The notes: generated from the letters alone by a model not told the origin. A stretch of DNA of 64,000 nucleotides from Anaerolineae bacterium (GCA_013314735.1 JABUFD010000001.1:1273623-1337622); one strand, 5' to 3'. Counted from the first letter of the stretch, positions 45,335 through 53,965 are shown. Program-made: numbers and translations.

Positions 45335-46000
45335 TCAGTCTATGACAAGTTTGTAACCCACACCACGCACAGTTTTGATGATCTTCGGTTTTCTGGCATC
45401 CTCTTCAATCACCTGCCGCAGCCAACTGATGTGAACATCCAGTGTTCTCATATCCGCCACAAAATCTGTTTCCCAAACAGCCCGAAAGATATCCTCTCGT
45501 CCAATCACCTCTCCAGGATGTTCCATCAATATCTTAAGCAGGGCAATTAACCGGGGTGTCAGTGAGGTTTGAATACCATTGAAATGAATGCAACGATTGG
45601 CTTCATCCAGCAGCAATCCACCCACCTCGAGGCAATTTTTTAAGTCACTGGGCTCAAAAGGTCGAATCCGGTTGATCAGTTTCTGGAGTGTAAATGGTAG
45701 CTGTAAAACGACATCGGCTTCATAACTATCATCAGGATCAGATTCTTCGTCAATGATCAGGATGGTTGGTATATGATTTTCGCGCTCAACGCGTTGGATC
45801 GATTGGCAAATCCTCTTACCACTGGTACGCATCGAGGCTGCATTCACAACCACAACATCAAATGATGATTGATCCATTTCGTCCAATGCAAGGCTGCCAT
45901 TGCGTACACTGACCACATCATACTCTTTCCGCATCAATCCTGTTGCAAATGACGGAAGGTTGGTATGCTTTCTCTCAATTAATAGTATCTTCGCATTCAT
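45335..46000 (-). CDS. OmpR-type winged-helix regulator with degenerate receiver domain
   Basis: The 221-residue protein has an N-terminal receiver-like domain (~1-115) and a C-terminal Trans_reg_C winged helix (~125-220, LTPRLIALLKILMEHPGEVI, then TVRGVGYKLVID). The receiver lacks the phosphorylation chemistry: the Asp position in DVVVVN is Asn, the acid pocket reads LLIERK, and the conserved Lys-Pro reads QLPF. It should bind DNA without phosphorelay input. No histidine kinase is adjacent. ATG 46000 gives the normal receiver start. CTTAAG repeats lie in its promoter. Confidence 0.88.
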   Translation of the reverse strand: MNAKILLIERKHTNLPSFATGLMRKEYDVVSVRNGSLALDEMDQSSFDVVVVNAASMRTSGKRICQSIQRVERENHIPTILIIDEESDPDDSYEADVVLQLPFTLQKLINRIRPFEPSDLKNCLEVGGLLLDEANRCIHFNGIQTSLTPRLIALLKILMEHPGEVIGREDIFRAVWETDFVADMRTLDVHISWLRQVIEEDARKPKIIKTVRGVGYKLVID

Positions 46001-46080
46001 CGGTTCACCAATGGACAATCCTTAAGCTGGATGACGCGTTTTCTAATGATAAAACGTCCCCCACTATTCCCAAAACAACC

Positions 46081-46132
46081 TCTTAAGATTTTTTTATCTT
46101 AAATCATTATACACGAAAACTTAAGAAGTCAA
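46081..46132 (-). promoter_or_regulatory. Promoter of the OmpR-type regulator with CTTAAG repeats
   Basis: On the minus strand TTGACT (46127-46132), a 15-base spacer and TATAAT (46106-46111). Three TCTTAAG-like copies lie at 46120-46126 (in the spacer), 46096-46102 and 46081-46087. They flank the -10, as expected for autoregulation by the winged-helix product. The rest of the ~300-base gap to 46298 is AT-rich and shows nothing else certain. Confidence 0.5.
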
Positions 46133-46297
46133 GGGGTAAATGATTTTTCATCCGGGTCACATTGATCTCTAAAAAAATCAGCTGATCCAGATTGGTTAAC
46201 GAAAATGTATTTTTTGGGCAAGGTGCGGTATCATATATTTACGAATGTGTACGCATCCATTCCAACCATACTCAATCGTCAGGAGTGAACAACAGCC

Positions 46298-46870
46298 ATG
46301 ATCGAAGTCATGATTGATAGTATCCGTGTCAGCCTAACCAACCAACAGCGCATCGTTGTGCTGAAAGAATTAAACCGTGAACGCTACCTTCCCATATGGA
46401 TTGGGCCATTTGAAGCAGAATCGATCACGATTGGGTTACAGGAGATCGAAATATCCCGACCTCAAACACACGATTTATTGCTCAACATGATACATGAATT
46501 CGGTTATGAGTTTGAACGCATAGAGATCAAATTTTTACGGGAAGATGTGTATTATGCTGATCTTGTACTGAGACAATACGAATCTGGCGAGTCAAAACGG
46601 ATCGATTGCCGCCCATCAGATGCCCTTGCCCTGGTCGCCAGGAAAAACCTGCCAATTTTTGTCGCTGAAGATATTATGAATGCTGCTGGCATTGTGCCAG
46701 AAGAAAATTTACAGGAACCGGATGATGAATCACCTGTTTCACCTGAAGTGAATGATACAGTTGAACATATCGACACAAGAAGGCTTTCGGTGTTTGAGGA
46801 TTTTCTCGAACACCTCGAATTGGATGAGGATGACGATCAGACCTCCGATGATGACAGCTCGAAAAATTAG
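46298..46870 (+). CDS. Bifunctional nuclease family (DUF151) protein
   Basis: The 190-residue protein has a DUF151 domain (~1-140): RYLPIWIGPFEAESITIGLQ (~28), RPQTHDLLLNMI, and IDCRPSDALALVARKNLPIF (~104). Plant and bacterial relatives have been reported with DNase/RNase activity. The last 45 residues are highly acidic (LDEDDDQTSDDDSS), perhaps for protein contact. It lies eight bases before dnaB, so it is likely cotranscribed with the helicase loading genes. Confidence 0.88.
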   Translation: MIEVMIDSIRVSLTNQQRIVVLKELNRERYLPIWIGPFEAESITIGLQEIEISRPQTHDLLLNMIHEFGYEFERIEIKFLREDVYYADLVLRQYESGESKRIDCRPSDALALVARKNLPIFVAEDIMNAAGIVPEENLQEPDDESPVSPEVNDTVEHIDTRRLSVFEDFLEHLELDEDDDQTSDDDSSKN

Positions 46871-46878
46871 GGAGAAGG

Positions 46879-48267
46879 ATGTCTGACTATATACCGGATT
46901 TTGATGATTACGGGGACACCCAGACCACATCCAGCCCCGTTCAGGGCCCTCCGCATAACAGATCAGCGGAAGAGGCTGTGCTGGGTTCTGTACTGTTGGA
47001 CCCTGAGGTGTACTACGACCTGACCCAAATTCTGGGCGCTGATGATTTTTATATTCGCCGAAATGGAACAATATGGCTTGCTTTTCAAGCATTGGCGGAA
47101 GAAAAAGCACCGATTGACTTGTTGACAGTGAGTGACACCCTTGCGAAAACCCGCCAGTTGGAAGATATCGGCGGTGTTGGATACCTGAGCAGCCTGATTA
47201 ATCAAACACCAACCACCCTTAATGCACGCCATTATGGCAGGATTGTGCATGACAATGCCATCCGCCGCAGGATGATCCTGGCAGCCAATCAGCTGGCCAA
47301 ACTGGCAGTGGATGAAGAACAAACCATCGATACTGTATTGAACGAGGCGGAGAAATCCATTTTCAGCCTGAGTGAAAAACGCATCCAACGTGACCTGACA
47401 CCCCTGAATATGATCCTGTCCAAAGTGTACGATCAGGTGGAAGCCCTTGCCAACCGTGACACAGAAATTACCGGGGTGCCGACTGGATTGAACTATCTTG
47501 ACCGATGGCTGGGTGGTTTGCAAAAATCTGATTTGCTGATTGTTGCGGGGCGGCCTGGGATGGGAAAAACTGGTTTCATGTTAACAGCAGCCAAGAATGC
47601 AGCCATCATTCACAAAAAGACAGTGGCTTACTTTTCTCTTGAAATGTCCAACGAACAACTCGCCCAGCGTATGTTGGCACAAGAAACCAACATCGACATG
47701 AAAATGATCCGTACTGGCCGCTTAAAAGAGGATGACTGGGACCGATTTGTTTTCGCCATTAACAATATGACCGATGCCCGGTTGTTTTTGGACGATACAC
47801 CGGGTATCACCCCGCTCCAACTGCGCACCAAGTGCCGGCGGCTCCACATGGAATTTAATCTGGATTTGATTGTGATCGATTACCTGCAGTTGATGCAAAG
47901 TGAACGTCGCAACGAAAACCGTGTTCAAGAGGTCTCACACATATCCCGTAATTTGAAAATGCTCGCCAGGGAGTTAAATGTTCCCGTTCTGGCGGCTGCG
48001 CAACTATCACGTGCTGTGGAGCAGCGAACGGACAAACGCCCGGTGCTATCTGACCTCCGTGAATCCGGCTCTTTGGAACAGGACGCAGATATCGTCTTGT
48101 TCATACATCGCCCCTCTGCTGATGATCCTTCAGATGAACGTTTCAAGATGGCTGAGATCATCGTCGCCAAGCACCGTAACGGTCCCACGCATGCGGGAAT
48201 CGAATTGCTATTCAAGCCTGAATCTGCCAGCTTTGACAACCTCCCCTCATCAACTGAAGAAAGGTAA
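46879..48267 (+). CDS. dnaB: Replicative DNA helicase DnaB
   Basis: The 462-residue RecA-type hexameric helicase unwinds DNA at the fork. It has an N-terminal collar domain (~25-130, RSAEEAVLGSVLLDPE), linker, then the ATPase: GRPGMGKTGFML (Walker A, ~221), AYFSLEMSNEQLAQRM, LIVIDYLQLM (Walker B, ~335) and SDLRESGSLEQDADIVLFIHR (~395). It is complete, with no intein. It is followed within four bases by the DnaD-domain gene and then the double DnaC-like gene. Confidence 0.97.
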   Translation: MSDYIPDFDDYGDTQTTSSPVQGPPHNRSAEEAVLGSVLLDPEVYYDLTQILGADDFYIRRNGTIWLAFQALAEEKAPIDLLTVSDTLAKTRQLEDIGGVGYLSSLINQTPTTLNARHYGRIVHDNAIRRRMILAANQLAKLAVDEEQTIDTVLNEAEKSIFSLSEKRIQRDLTPLNMILSKVYDQVEALANRDTEITGVPTGLNYLDRWLGGLQKSDLLIVAGRPGMGKTGFMLTAAKNAAIIHKKTVAYFSLEMSNEQLAQRMLAQETNIDMKMIRTGRLKEDDWDRFVFAINNMTDARLFLDDTPGITPLQLRTKCRRLHMEFNLDLIVIDYLQLMQSERRNENRVQEVSHISRNLKMLARELNVPVLAAAQLSRAVEQRTDKRPVLSDLRESGSLEQDADIVLFIHRPSADDPSDERFKMAEIIVAKHRNGPTHAGIELLFKPESASFDNLPSSTEER

Positions 48268-48271
48268 GCTG

Positions 48272-48958
48272 TTGGAAAAATTTGCCGGCTTCCCCAATCG
48301 CGAATCGTCATCGTCATGGTTTCAGGAATTAATCCTGCCACAGCTTCTCCATGGGATCAACGACCTGGATGAACTGAAAATGAGCATTTTTGCCTACCTG
48401 GTATTCGCACGCCAGGAAGGTTCCGTTCCTTTTATCCGGCTGGAGGAATTTCTCTCATCCCCGGATTTGATGACATGGATCGATGAGAAGCGGTTGGAAA
48501 CAATCCTAAAGCAAGTTTTATCGCGAGGTACGCTCCTCATTGGCCAGCTCCCGGATGAAGGGCATAATCGGTATTTGTTTCCCAATATCCCAACCGCCCA
48601 TGTTGCCATTCAGCGACTTCGCGATGGTTCCTGGATACCAGAGACGACCGATCACCTGCCTTTAACGGGTGCAGTTGGGCCAACAAAGAACATTTACACC
48701 CTGTATGAGGAAAACATTGGCCCTTTGACTCCCATGCTGTCCCAGGATATCACCGCAGCGTTGGACGATTACCCGTTGACATGGATTGAAGAGGCAATTC
48801 ATATCGCAGTGCAGAACAATGCCCGCAGTTGGCGATATATAGATGCGATCTTGCAATCATGGAAGAAAGAAGGAAAACATGCCGACACTCGACGAAATTC
48901 TAAAAAAGATGGCCGAAGGATTTCAACTGGAGAGTTCGACGAATTCATCCAACATTAA
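48272..48958 (+). CDS. DnaD-domain protein (replication initiation/helicase loading)
   Basis: The 228-residue product begins at TTG 48272, five bases after the dnaB stop, with GAAAGG upstream. The N-terminal ~110 residues look like a winged-helix part (KMSIFAYLVFARQEGSVPFI). The C-terminal YTLYEENIGPLTPMLSQDIT (~145) continues to NARSWRYIDAILQSWKKEG, the classic DnaD/DnaB_2 domain. In Firmicutes such proteins remodel DNA and help load the helicase. Its 3' end overlaps the next gene by 80 bases. Confidence 0.85.
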   Translation: MEKFAGFPNRESSSSWFQELILPQLLHGINDLDELKMSIFAYLVFARQEGSVPFIRLEEFLSSPDLMTWIDEKRLETILKQVLSRGTLLIGQLPDEGHNRYLFPNIPTAHVAIQRLRDGSWIPETTDHLPLTGAVGPTKNIYTLYEENIGPLTPMLSQDITAALDDYPLTWIEEAIHIAVQNNARSWRYIDAILQSWKKEGKHADTRRNSKKDGRRISTGEFDEFIQH

Positions 48959-50288
48959 TGAAGAGCAATCTGCCAACACCATCGCTGATCTCACCTGCCC
49001 TATTTGCAAGGGGGTCGGCTTTGTGTACAGGAATGTACCACCAGAACATCCGGAATTTGGGAAAAGCCGCATTTGTACCTGCGCTGAACAGCGATACCGG
49101 GAAGCCAGGCAAAAAAAATTATTCACAATGTCGAATCTTGAAGCTTACCGTGAGAAAACCTTCGACAATTTCAATCCCCAGGGCCGCATGGGACTCCGAC
49201 CAGATCAGGAACAAAGCCTGCAATTGGCATTGAACCAATCCATGTTGTTCGCCCGGAACCGCCGAAACTGGCTCCTACTGATGGGAACCTATGGCTGCGG
49301 GAAAACTCATCTGGCAGCAGCCATCGCCAATGACGCAGTCAGCCTCGGGATTCCAACCCTGTTTACCACTGTCCCCGATCTGCTGGATTGGCTCCGATAT
49401 TCGTATTCGCAAACACACGAACCGTTCGAAGAACGGTTTGAATCCATTCGGCAGATGGACCTGTTAGTGCTTGATGACCTCGGAACCCAGAATGCGACAG
49501 AATGGGCGAGGGAAAAATTGTTCCAGATTATCAATTTCCGTTACTCCATCCGCAAACCAACAGTAATCACAACAAACCAGAAGCTGGAGGACATGGATGC
49601 CCGTATTCGTTCTCGCCTGGAAGACCGTGACCTTGTCAACCATGTCCTCATCACCGCACCTGATTACCGTTCTCCCTTTACTGAGATGGTCGATCCCCTC
49701 CAACTCAGCACACTCAACCTTCACCAGAAACAAACCTTTGAAACCTTCAACCAACGGGCAAAGGAAAACCTGACAGCGGATCAGAAATCTAACATCCAAA
49801 AGGTAACGAAGGCTTGCCAGGCTTATGCCAAAAATCCTTCAGGCTGGCTGCTTCTGTTAGGCGAATATGGTACAGGAAAAACACATTTGGCAGCATCAAT
49901 CGCCAATGCCTGTTCAGCAGTTGGTGAGAATCCTATGTTCGTGGTCGTTCCTGACCTCCTGGATCACCTACGCGCAACCTTCAGTCCGGCATCAAATGTG
50001 TCATATGATACATTGTTTGACCAGGTCCGCAGTTCGCCGCTCCTGGTGTTGGATGACCTCGGCACACAATCAGCAACACCCTGGGCACGGGAAAAACTTT
50101 ACCAGATTTTCAATTTCAGGTACAATGCCGAATTGCCGACCGTGATCACTTCGGCCCAGCTTATGGAAGAAATTGATCCTCGTATTCGAACCCGCATGCT
50201 GGATTCACGGATTTGTGATATCTTCGAGTTGAAGATTCCACCTTTCCGGGTTCCTCCCTCCAGTAGCGGCAGCAAAAGGTCGCGGTAA
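48879..50288 (+). CDS. DnaC/DnaI-like protein with two tandem AAA+ ATPase domains
   Basis: The 469-residue protein starts with a region holding CPICKG and ICTCAE, a likely zinc site as in helicase loaders (~38-68). Two DnaC-type AAA+ modules follow. Module 1 (~115-265) has GTYGCGKTH (Walker A), LLVLDDLG (Walker B), TVITTNQ (sensor 1) and RIRSRLED. Module 2 (~300-460) has GEYGTGKTH, LLVLDDLG, TVITSAQ and RIRTRMLD. Known DnaC and DnaI have one such module. Placement after dnaB and the DnaD-domain gene makes a helicase loader role likely. ATG 48879 follows AGAAGG and lies inside the DnaD-domain gene. Confidence 0.9.
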   Translation: MPTLDEILKKMAEGFQLESSTNSSNINEEQSANTIADLTCPICKGVGFVYRNVPPEHPEFGKSRICTCAEQRYREARQKKLFTMSNLEAYREKTFDNFNPQGRMGLRPDQEQSLQLALNQSMLFARNRRNWLLLMGTYGCGKTHLAAAIANDAVSLGIPTLFTTVPDLLDWLRYSYSQTHEPFEERFESIRQMDLLVLDDLGTQNATEWAREKLFQIINFRYSIRKPTVITTNQKLEDMDARIRSRLEDRDLVNHVLITAPDYRSPFTEMVDPLQLSTLNLHQKQTFETFNQRAKENLTADQKSNIQKVTKACQAYAKNPSGWLLLLGEYGTGKTHLAASIANACSAVGENPMFVVVPDLLDHLRATFSPASNVSYDTLFDQVRSSPLLVLDDLGTQSATPWAREKLYQIFNFRYNAELPTVITSAQLMEEIDPRIRTRMLDSRICDIFELKIPPFRVPPSSSGSKRSR

Positions 50289-50295
50289 CAAATCG

Positions 50296-50949
50296 ATGCA
50301 ATATACGACAATCCTGTTTGACCTGGACGATACCCTCTATCCGCCCAGCAGCGGTGTGTGGGATTTGATCAGTGAACGCGTTCATCAGTTTATGATTCAC
50401 CGGGTTGGCATTGCACAAGACCAGGTACACACCCTCCGCCAACACTATTACCAGAAATACGGAACTACCATGCGGGGCTTGATCTTGCACTACCAGATTG
50501 ATCCCCGGGAGTATCTGGATTATGTGCATGATATTCCGGTCACTTCTGTCATTCAACCAGCGCCACATCTGCGGAGTATCATTCAACGCCTGCCGTATGA
50601 CAAGTTCATTTTCACCAACTCAGACCGCCCACATGCTGCGCGCGTACTGGCCCACCTCCAATTGAATGATTTGTTCGCCGATGTTGTCGATATTATGGAT
50701 GTCTTCCCGGCCTGCAAACCCATGGAAGAAGCATTCGACAAAGCACTTGGAAAAATTAACCGGACAGCCCAGGAATGCATCTTCATTGATGACAACACCA
50801 CCAACCTGGATACTGCCCGACGCCGGGGAATGTTCACGATTCTCCCCCATGCCGACCGATACGAAAAAAACAACACTCATGCGAAAATTGCCTCGTATGA
50901 AGATCTTGAACGGGTGCTGCCGCCCAACCTGGCAAGTGAAACGCATTGA
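50296..50949 (+). CDS. HAD-superfamily pyrimidine 5'-nucleotidase-like phosphatase
   Basis: The 217-residue HAD protein starts with FDLDDTLYPPSSGVW (motif I with nucleophile Asp). It has IFTNSDRPHAARVL (motif II, ~97), KPMEEAFDKAL (motif III Lys, ~145) and CIFIDDNTTNLDTARRRGM (motif IV, ~160). This pattern matches the SDT1/YjjG pyrimidine nucleotidase group. It begins eight bases after the AAA+ gene and overlaps the next gene as TGATG. Confidence 0.86.
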   Translation: MQYTTILFDLDDTLYPPSSGVWDLISERVHQFMIHRVGIAQDQVHTLRQHYYQKYGTTMRGLILHYQIDPREYLDYVHDIPVTSVIQPAPHLRSIIQRLPYDKFIFTNSDRPHAARVLAHLQLNDLFADVVDIMDVFPACKPMEEAFDKALGKINRTAQECIFIDDNTTNLDTARRRGMFTILPHADRYEKNNTHAKIASYEDLERVLPPNLASETH

Positions 50950-51278
50950 TGGAAAATTCAGTTAACATCTCGCTCTGGTTTCTCCTGGGGCTGCTGGGGT
51001 TATCTCTGGTGGTCTTGTTATGGACAGCCATTCACAGGTATCGCCAGAACGTTAATGACCGCATCCATCTTCAACGCAGGATTCACAAATCCATCCTGAA
51101 AAGTCGTTACTTCTCCAGAAGCAATCAACAACATACCGCGGCAGAACCATTTCAAAAAATGGCAGATGAAGCCCAGCAGGTTTTCCAACGGTTGTCACAC
51201 CGCAACAACCCTGAAGCAGTCCCGGAGGTGAAGTCAACCGCCGTGGAAATGGATGAGGAAACGTTTACCCGAAGTTGA
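50949..51278 (+). CDS. Small single-helix membrane protein
   Basis: The 109-residue product has an N-terminal membrane helix (~6-28, LWFLLGLLGLSLVVLLW) and a basic, Gln/Ser-rich cytoplasmic-looking part with a short predicted coiled coil (~62-80). I recognise no family. ATG 50949 overlaps the nucleotidase stop (TGATG), so it is translationally coupled to it. Confidence 0.65.
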   Translation: MENSVNISLWFLLGLLGLSLVVLLWTAIHRYRQNVNDRIHLQRRIHKSILKSRYFSRSNQQHTAAEPFQKMADEAQQVFQRLSHRNNPEAVPEVKSTAVEMDEETFTRS

Positions 51279-51327
51279 GAAAAATTCAATGTTGCCATTG
51301 GCGTCGTAATGTATAATTCGAGACAAT

Positions 51328-51371
51328 AGGCCTGATCCCATTTCGATGGGATTTTCGATTCTACCAGGCTT
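51328..51371 (+). promoter_or_regulatory. Structured leader before the C-terminal processing protease
   Basis: A TATAAT at 51312-51317 precedes two stacked stems: ATCCCAT/ATGGGAT closed by a TTCG tetraloop (51335-51352), inside AGGCCTG/CAGGCTT (51328-51334 with 51365-51371). The outer stem ends four bases before the GAAGGAG ribosome site, so it could influence translation or RNA stability. Confidence 0.5.
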
Positions 51372-51388
51372 AATGAAGGAGTTTGGGT

Positions 51389-52717
51389 ATGTCAAAAACC
51401 ATGAAGTGGATAATAGGCGTCTTAATTATACTGGTCTTACTGGGGGGAGCCTTTTCCGGGGGGGTGCTTCTTGGCTGGCTGCTGCCAGAAACGAGCACCC
51501 AAACCACACAGGAGTTAGCCTCCCAAGCTTCACAAACTGTCGAAGATGATAATTTGCTATCAGAAACGCCTACCGGTGAAGCAGAGAATGATCAGGGGCC
51601 GCTGAATCCACAAAGTACAGCTTCACCAAGCAACGAGTCTGAACAATTTTCAGAAACGTTCGATGTTCTTGAGGAAGCATGGAATCTGGTGCACGAATTG
51701 TTTGTGGATCAACCAGTGGACGATGAAGTTTTATTGCAAGGTGCAATACGCGGGATGATGGAATCACTCGGTGATCGTCATTCTTCTTACCTCGATCCAA
51801 CGGATTTCCAGCAGCTGACGATCACCCAGGACGGCAGTTATGAAGGAATTGGCGCCTGGGTGGATACCGGCGGTGATTTTGTGACGATCATTTCTCCGAT
51901 GCCCGGCAGCCCTGCAGAAGCAGCTGGCCTTAAGGCCGGTGATGTGATTGTCGCCATTGATGGTGTCGATATGGATGGGGTCGATCCCGCTGCCGCGTTG
52001 AACAACATCCTCGGCCCCGCCGGTACTACCGTCATCCTTACGATTCAGCGGGATGGTGTTGATACGCCTTTCGATGTTCCGATCGAACGGGCAGAAATTG
52101 TCGTCCCCAGTGTCGAATCCAGGATGCTGGATAATGGGATTGCGTATATCATCCTCTACAACTATGGTGAAACGACCAGTGAGGATTTTGCTGACGCGCT
52201 GGCAGATCTTATGGCGCAGGATCCGGTGGGATTGATCCTGGACCTTCGTGGCAACGGCGGAGGGTACCTGTTTACAGCGGTCAATATCACATCGCAGTTC
52301 CTTAAAGCGGGTGATATCGTGTTAATTGAGGAATATGGTGATGGAACCCGGGATGAATGGAATGCAGTGGCTGGTGGCCTGGCCGGCGAGCTCCCCCTCG
52401 TGGTATTGGTGGATGGTGGTTCTGCTTCCGCCTCTGAAATCACCGCCGGCGCAATCCAGGATCTGGGAAGGGGCACGCTGGTGGGCACCACCACGTATGG
52501 AAAAGGCTCTGTCCAGAACATCATCCCACTCTCCGAAGACCAGGGTGCGGTTCGCATAACAATCGCAAAGTGGTTGACACCCACCGGAAGGCACATCCAT
52601 GGAGAAGGGTTGACACCAGATGTGGTGGTTGAGTTCGATACGGAGTTGTATGAATCATCCCAGGTTGATTCACAATTGGAAAAAGCCATTGAGATCATCC
52701 TCGAACAAAACCAATGA
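51389..52717 (+). CDS. C-terminal processing peptidase, S41 family
   Basis: The 442-residue protein has an N-terminal membrane helix (~6-28), an acidic Ser/Thr-rich linker, then a CtpA-type protease. It has a helical cap with GMMESLGDRHSSYLDPTDFQ (~120), a PDZ domain (~145-225, GSPAEAAGLKAGDVIVAIDG), and the peptidase domain with LDLRGNGGG, the nucleophile Ser in DGGSASASEI (~345) and general base Lys in TTYGKGSVQN (~370). It cleaves C-termini of exported proteins. ATG 51389 follows GAAGGAG by seven bases. Confidence 0.93.
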   Translation: MSKTMKWIIGVLIILVLLGGAFSGGVLLGWLLPETSTQTTQELASQASQTVEDDNLLSETPTGEAENDQGPLNPQSTASPSNESEQFSETFDVLEEAWNLVHELFVDQPVDDEVLLQGAIRGMMESLGDRHSSYLDPTDFQQLTITQDGSYEGIGAWVDTGGDFVTIISPMPGSPAEAAGLKAGDVIVAIDGVDMDGVDPAAALNNILGPAGTTVILTIQRDGVDTPFDVPIERAEIVVPSVESRMLDNGIAYIILYNYGETTSEDFADALADLMAQDPVGLILDLRGNGGGYLFTAVNITSQFLKAGDIVLIEEYGDGTRDEWNAVAGGLAGELPLVVLVDGGSASASEITAGAIQDLGRGTLVGTTTYGKGSVQNIIPLSEDQGAVRITIAKWLTPTGRHIHGEGLTPDVVVEFDTELYESSQVDSQLEKAIEIILEQNQ

Positions 52718-52768
52718 CCGGATAGCTGGCAAAATTCCATCATTTATGGTAAACTCCTGATTCGTAAT

Positions 52769-52788
52769 ACCGCAATATAAAGTGCGGT
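52769..52788 (+). promoter_or_regulatory. Hairpin in the rpsF leader
   Basis: ACCGCA pairs with TGCGGT over an eight-base loop, 64 bases before rpsF. Ribosomal protein S6:S18 is known to bind its own leader in many bacteria, so this could be part of such a site; the match to that motif is not established here. Confidence 0.35.
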
Positions 52789-52852
52789 CTTTCCGTCCTC
52801 AGCGTAACGCATATGTCTGAGAACAATCCCGTGGAAAGGAGGTTGAATTATT

Positions 52853-53143
52853 ATGCGTAATTATGAGCTCGTTTTCATTGCCCATCCTGATCTTGATGAG
52901 AAATCATTCACAGATTTATGTGAGCGGATCAAAGGCTGGATCAATGAATTTGGTGGAACCATCGATCGTGAAGATCATTGGGGAAAACGCCGAATGGCTT
53001 ACCAGATCAATAAACAGCGTGACGGCCATTACATGATGTATGTGATGCAAATGGAACCTGACAAAGTTCCTGGCCTGGAACGCAATCTTCGCATGTTGGA
53101 ATCCGTGATGCGTTTCATGACCATCCGCACAGATGAAGACTGA
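52853..53143 (+). CDS. rpsF: 30S ribosomal protein S6
   Basis: The 96-residue protein has the S6 start MRNYELVFIAHPDLDEK, the middle HWGKRRMAYQINKQRDGHY (~43-61) and the end ESVMRFMTIRTDED. It pairs with S18 on the platform of the small subunit. ATG follows AAAGGAGGT. It heads the rpsF-ssb-rpsR group. Confidence 0.97.
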   Translation: MRNYELVFIAHPDLDEKSFTDLCERIKGWINEFGGTIDREDHWGKRRMAYQINKQRDGHYMMYVMQMEPDKVPGLERNLRMLESVMRFMTIRTDED

Positions 53144-53207
53144 TTGATCTTGCGTAATTTTTTTGACATCGTAAACGGTTGACGATTTTGAAAGGGTAGC
53201 TTCGGGA

Positions 53208-53588
53208 ATGAGCCGCGGTTTGAATAAGATGATGATTATCGGTCATTTGGGTAGGGACCCGGAAATGCGGTTCTCGACCAACGGCCGGGCGATCACTTCT
53301 TTTTCGGTTGCGACCAACCGTAGTTATACACTCGCCAACGGAGAACGGAAAACAGAAACAGAGTGGTTCAATGTGATCGCCTGGGGTAATCTGGCTGAGA
53401 TATGCAGCCAATACCTAAAAAAAGGCAACCAGGTGTATGTGGAAGGCCGGCTGCAAACCCGCCGTTGGACAGATACAGAGGGCGAGAAGCATATCAGTGT
53501 CGAAATTATCGCCAATGAGATGATGATACTCGGCAACCACGGAACTCACTTTGTAGATGAAGATTTAGATCAAGAACCCGAGGATTGA
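53208..53588 (+). CDS. ssb: Single-stranded DNA-binding protein, short tail
   Basis: The 126-residue protein has one OB fold (~1-108): NKMMIIGHLGRDPEMRF, TSFSVATNRSY, TEWFNVIAWGNLAEICSQYL and VYVEGRLQTRRW. It coats single-stranded DNA in replication and repair. The C-terminus is only a short acidic end (VDEDLDQEPED) with no DDDIPF-like tip, the usual protein interaction site. A second, full-length SSB may exist elsewhere. It lies between rpsF and rpsR as in many bacteria. Confidence 0.94.
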   Translation: MSRGLNKMMIIGHLGRDPEMRFSTNGRAITSFSVATNRSYTLANGERKTETEWFNVIAWGNLAEICSQYLKKGNQVYVEGRLQTRRWTDTEGEKHISVEIIANEMMILGNHGTHFVDEDLDQEPED

Positions 53589-53618
53589 TGTTTCGGGAGA
53601 GAAATTGAGGTAAAAGAA

Positions 53619-53936
53619 ATGGCTGAAGAATTCGATAACAGTCGACCGCGAACACGGCGTCCCGGCGGAGGCAACAACCGCCGCTTTTCGCCGCGCCCAA
53701 AGGTTTGCCAATTCTGCACCGATGAAGCAGTAAAAATCGATTATAAAGATACCGACCTGCTTCGACGGTATATCAATGAGGACGGAAAGATTCGCCCCCG
53801 GCGTCAGACCGGTACATGTGCCAAACACCAGCGTGCGATTGCCCGTGAAGTGAAACGCGCCCGTCACATTGCCCTGCTGCCCTTTACAGAGGGAACGTTG
53901 GAAGACCAGCTTGAAAAAGCAAATTCTCGTCGATAA
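53619..53936 (+). CDS. rpsR: 30S ribosomal protein S18, zinc-binding form
   Basis: The 105-residue protein has a basic N-terminal extension ([19 protein letters not shown]) and the S18 core [19 protein letters not shown], then [25 protein letters not shown] with a later CAKH gives the four ligands of the zinc-binding (C+) type. The N-terminus is longer than in E. coli S18 (75 residues). Confidence 0.96.
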   Translation: MAEEFDNSRPRTRRPGGGNNRRFSPRPKVCQFCTDEAVKIDYKDTDLLRRYINEDGKIRPRRQTGTCAKHQRAIAREVKRARHIALLPFTEGTLEDQLEKANSRR

Positions 53937-53965
53937 TCTGACATTTTCCATTTGAACAAGGAAAC

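Noticed and set aside
47978..48271. Upstream extension of the DnaD-domain frame into dnaB
   Set aside because: The extension overlaps the conserved dnaB C-terminus in another frame and encodes no recognisable sequence; TTG 48272 after GAAAGG is the better start.
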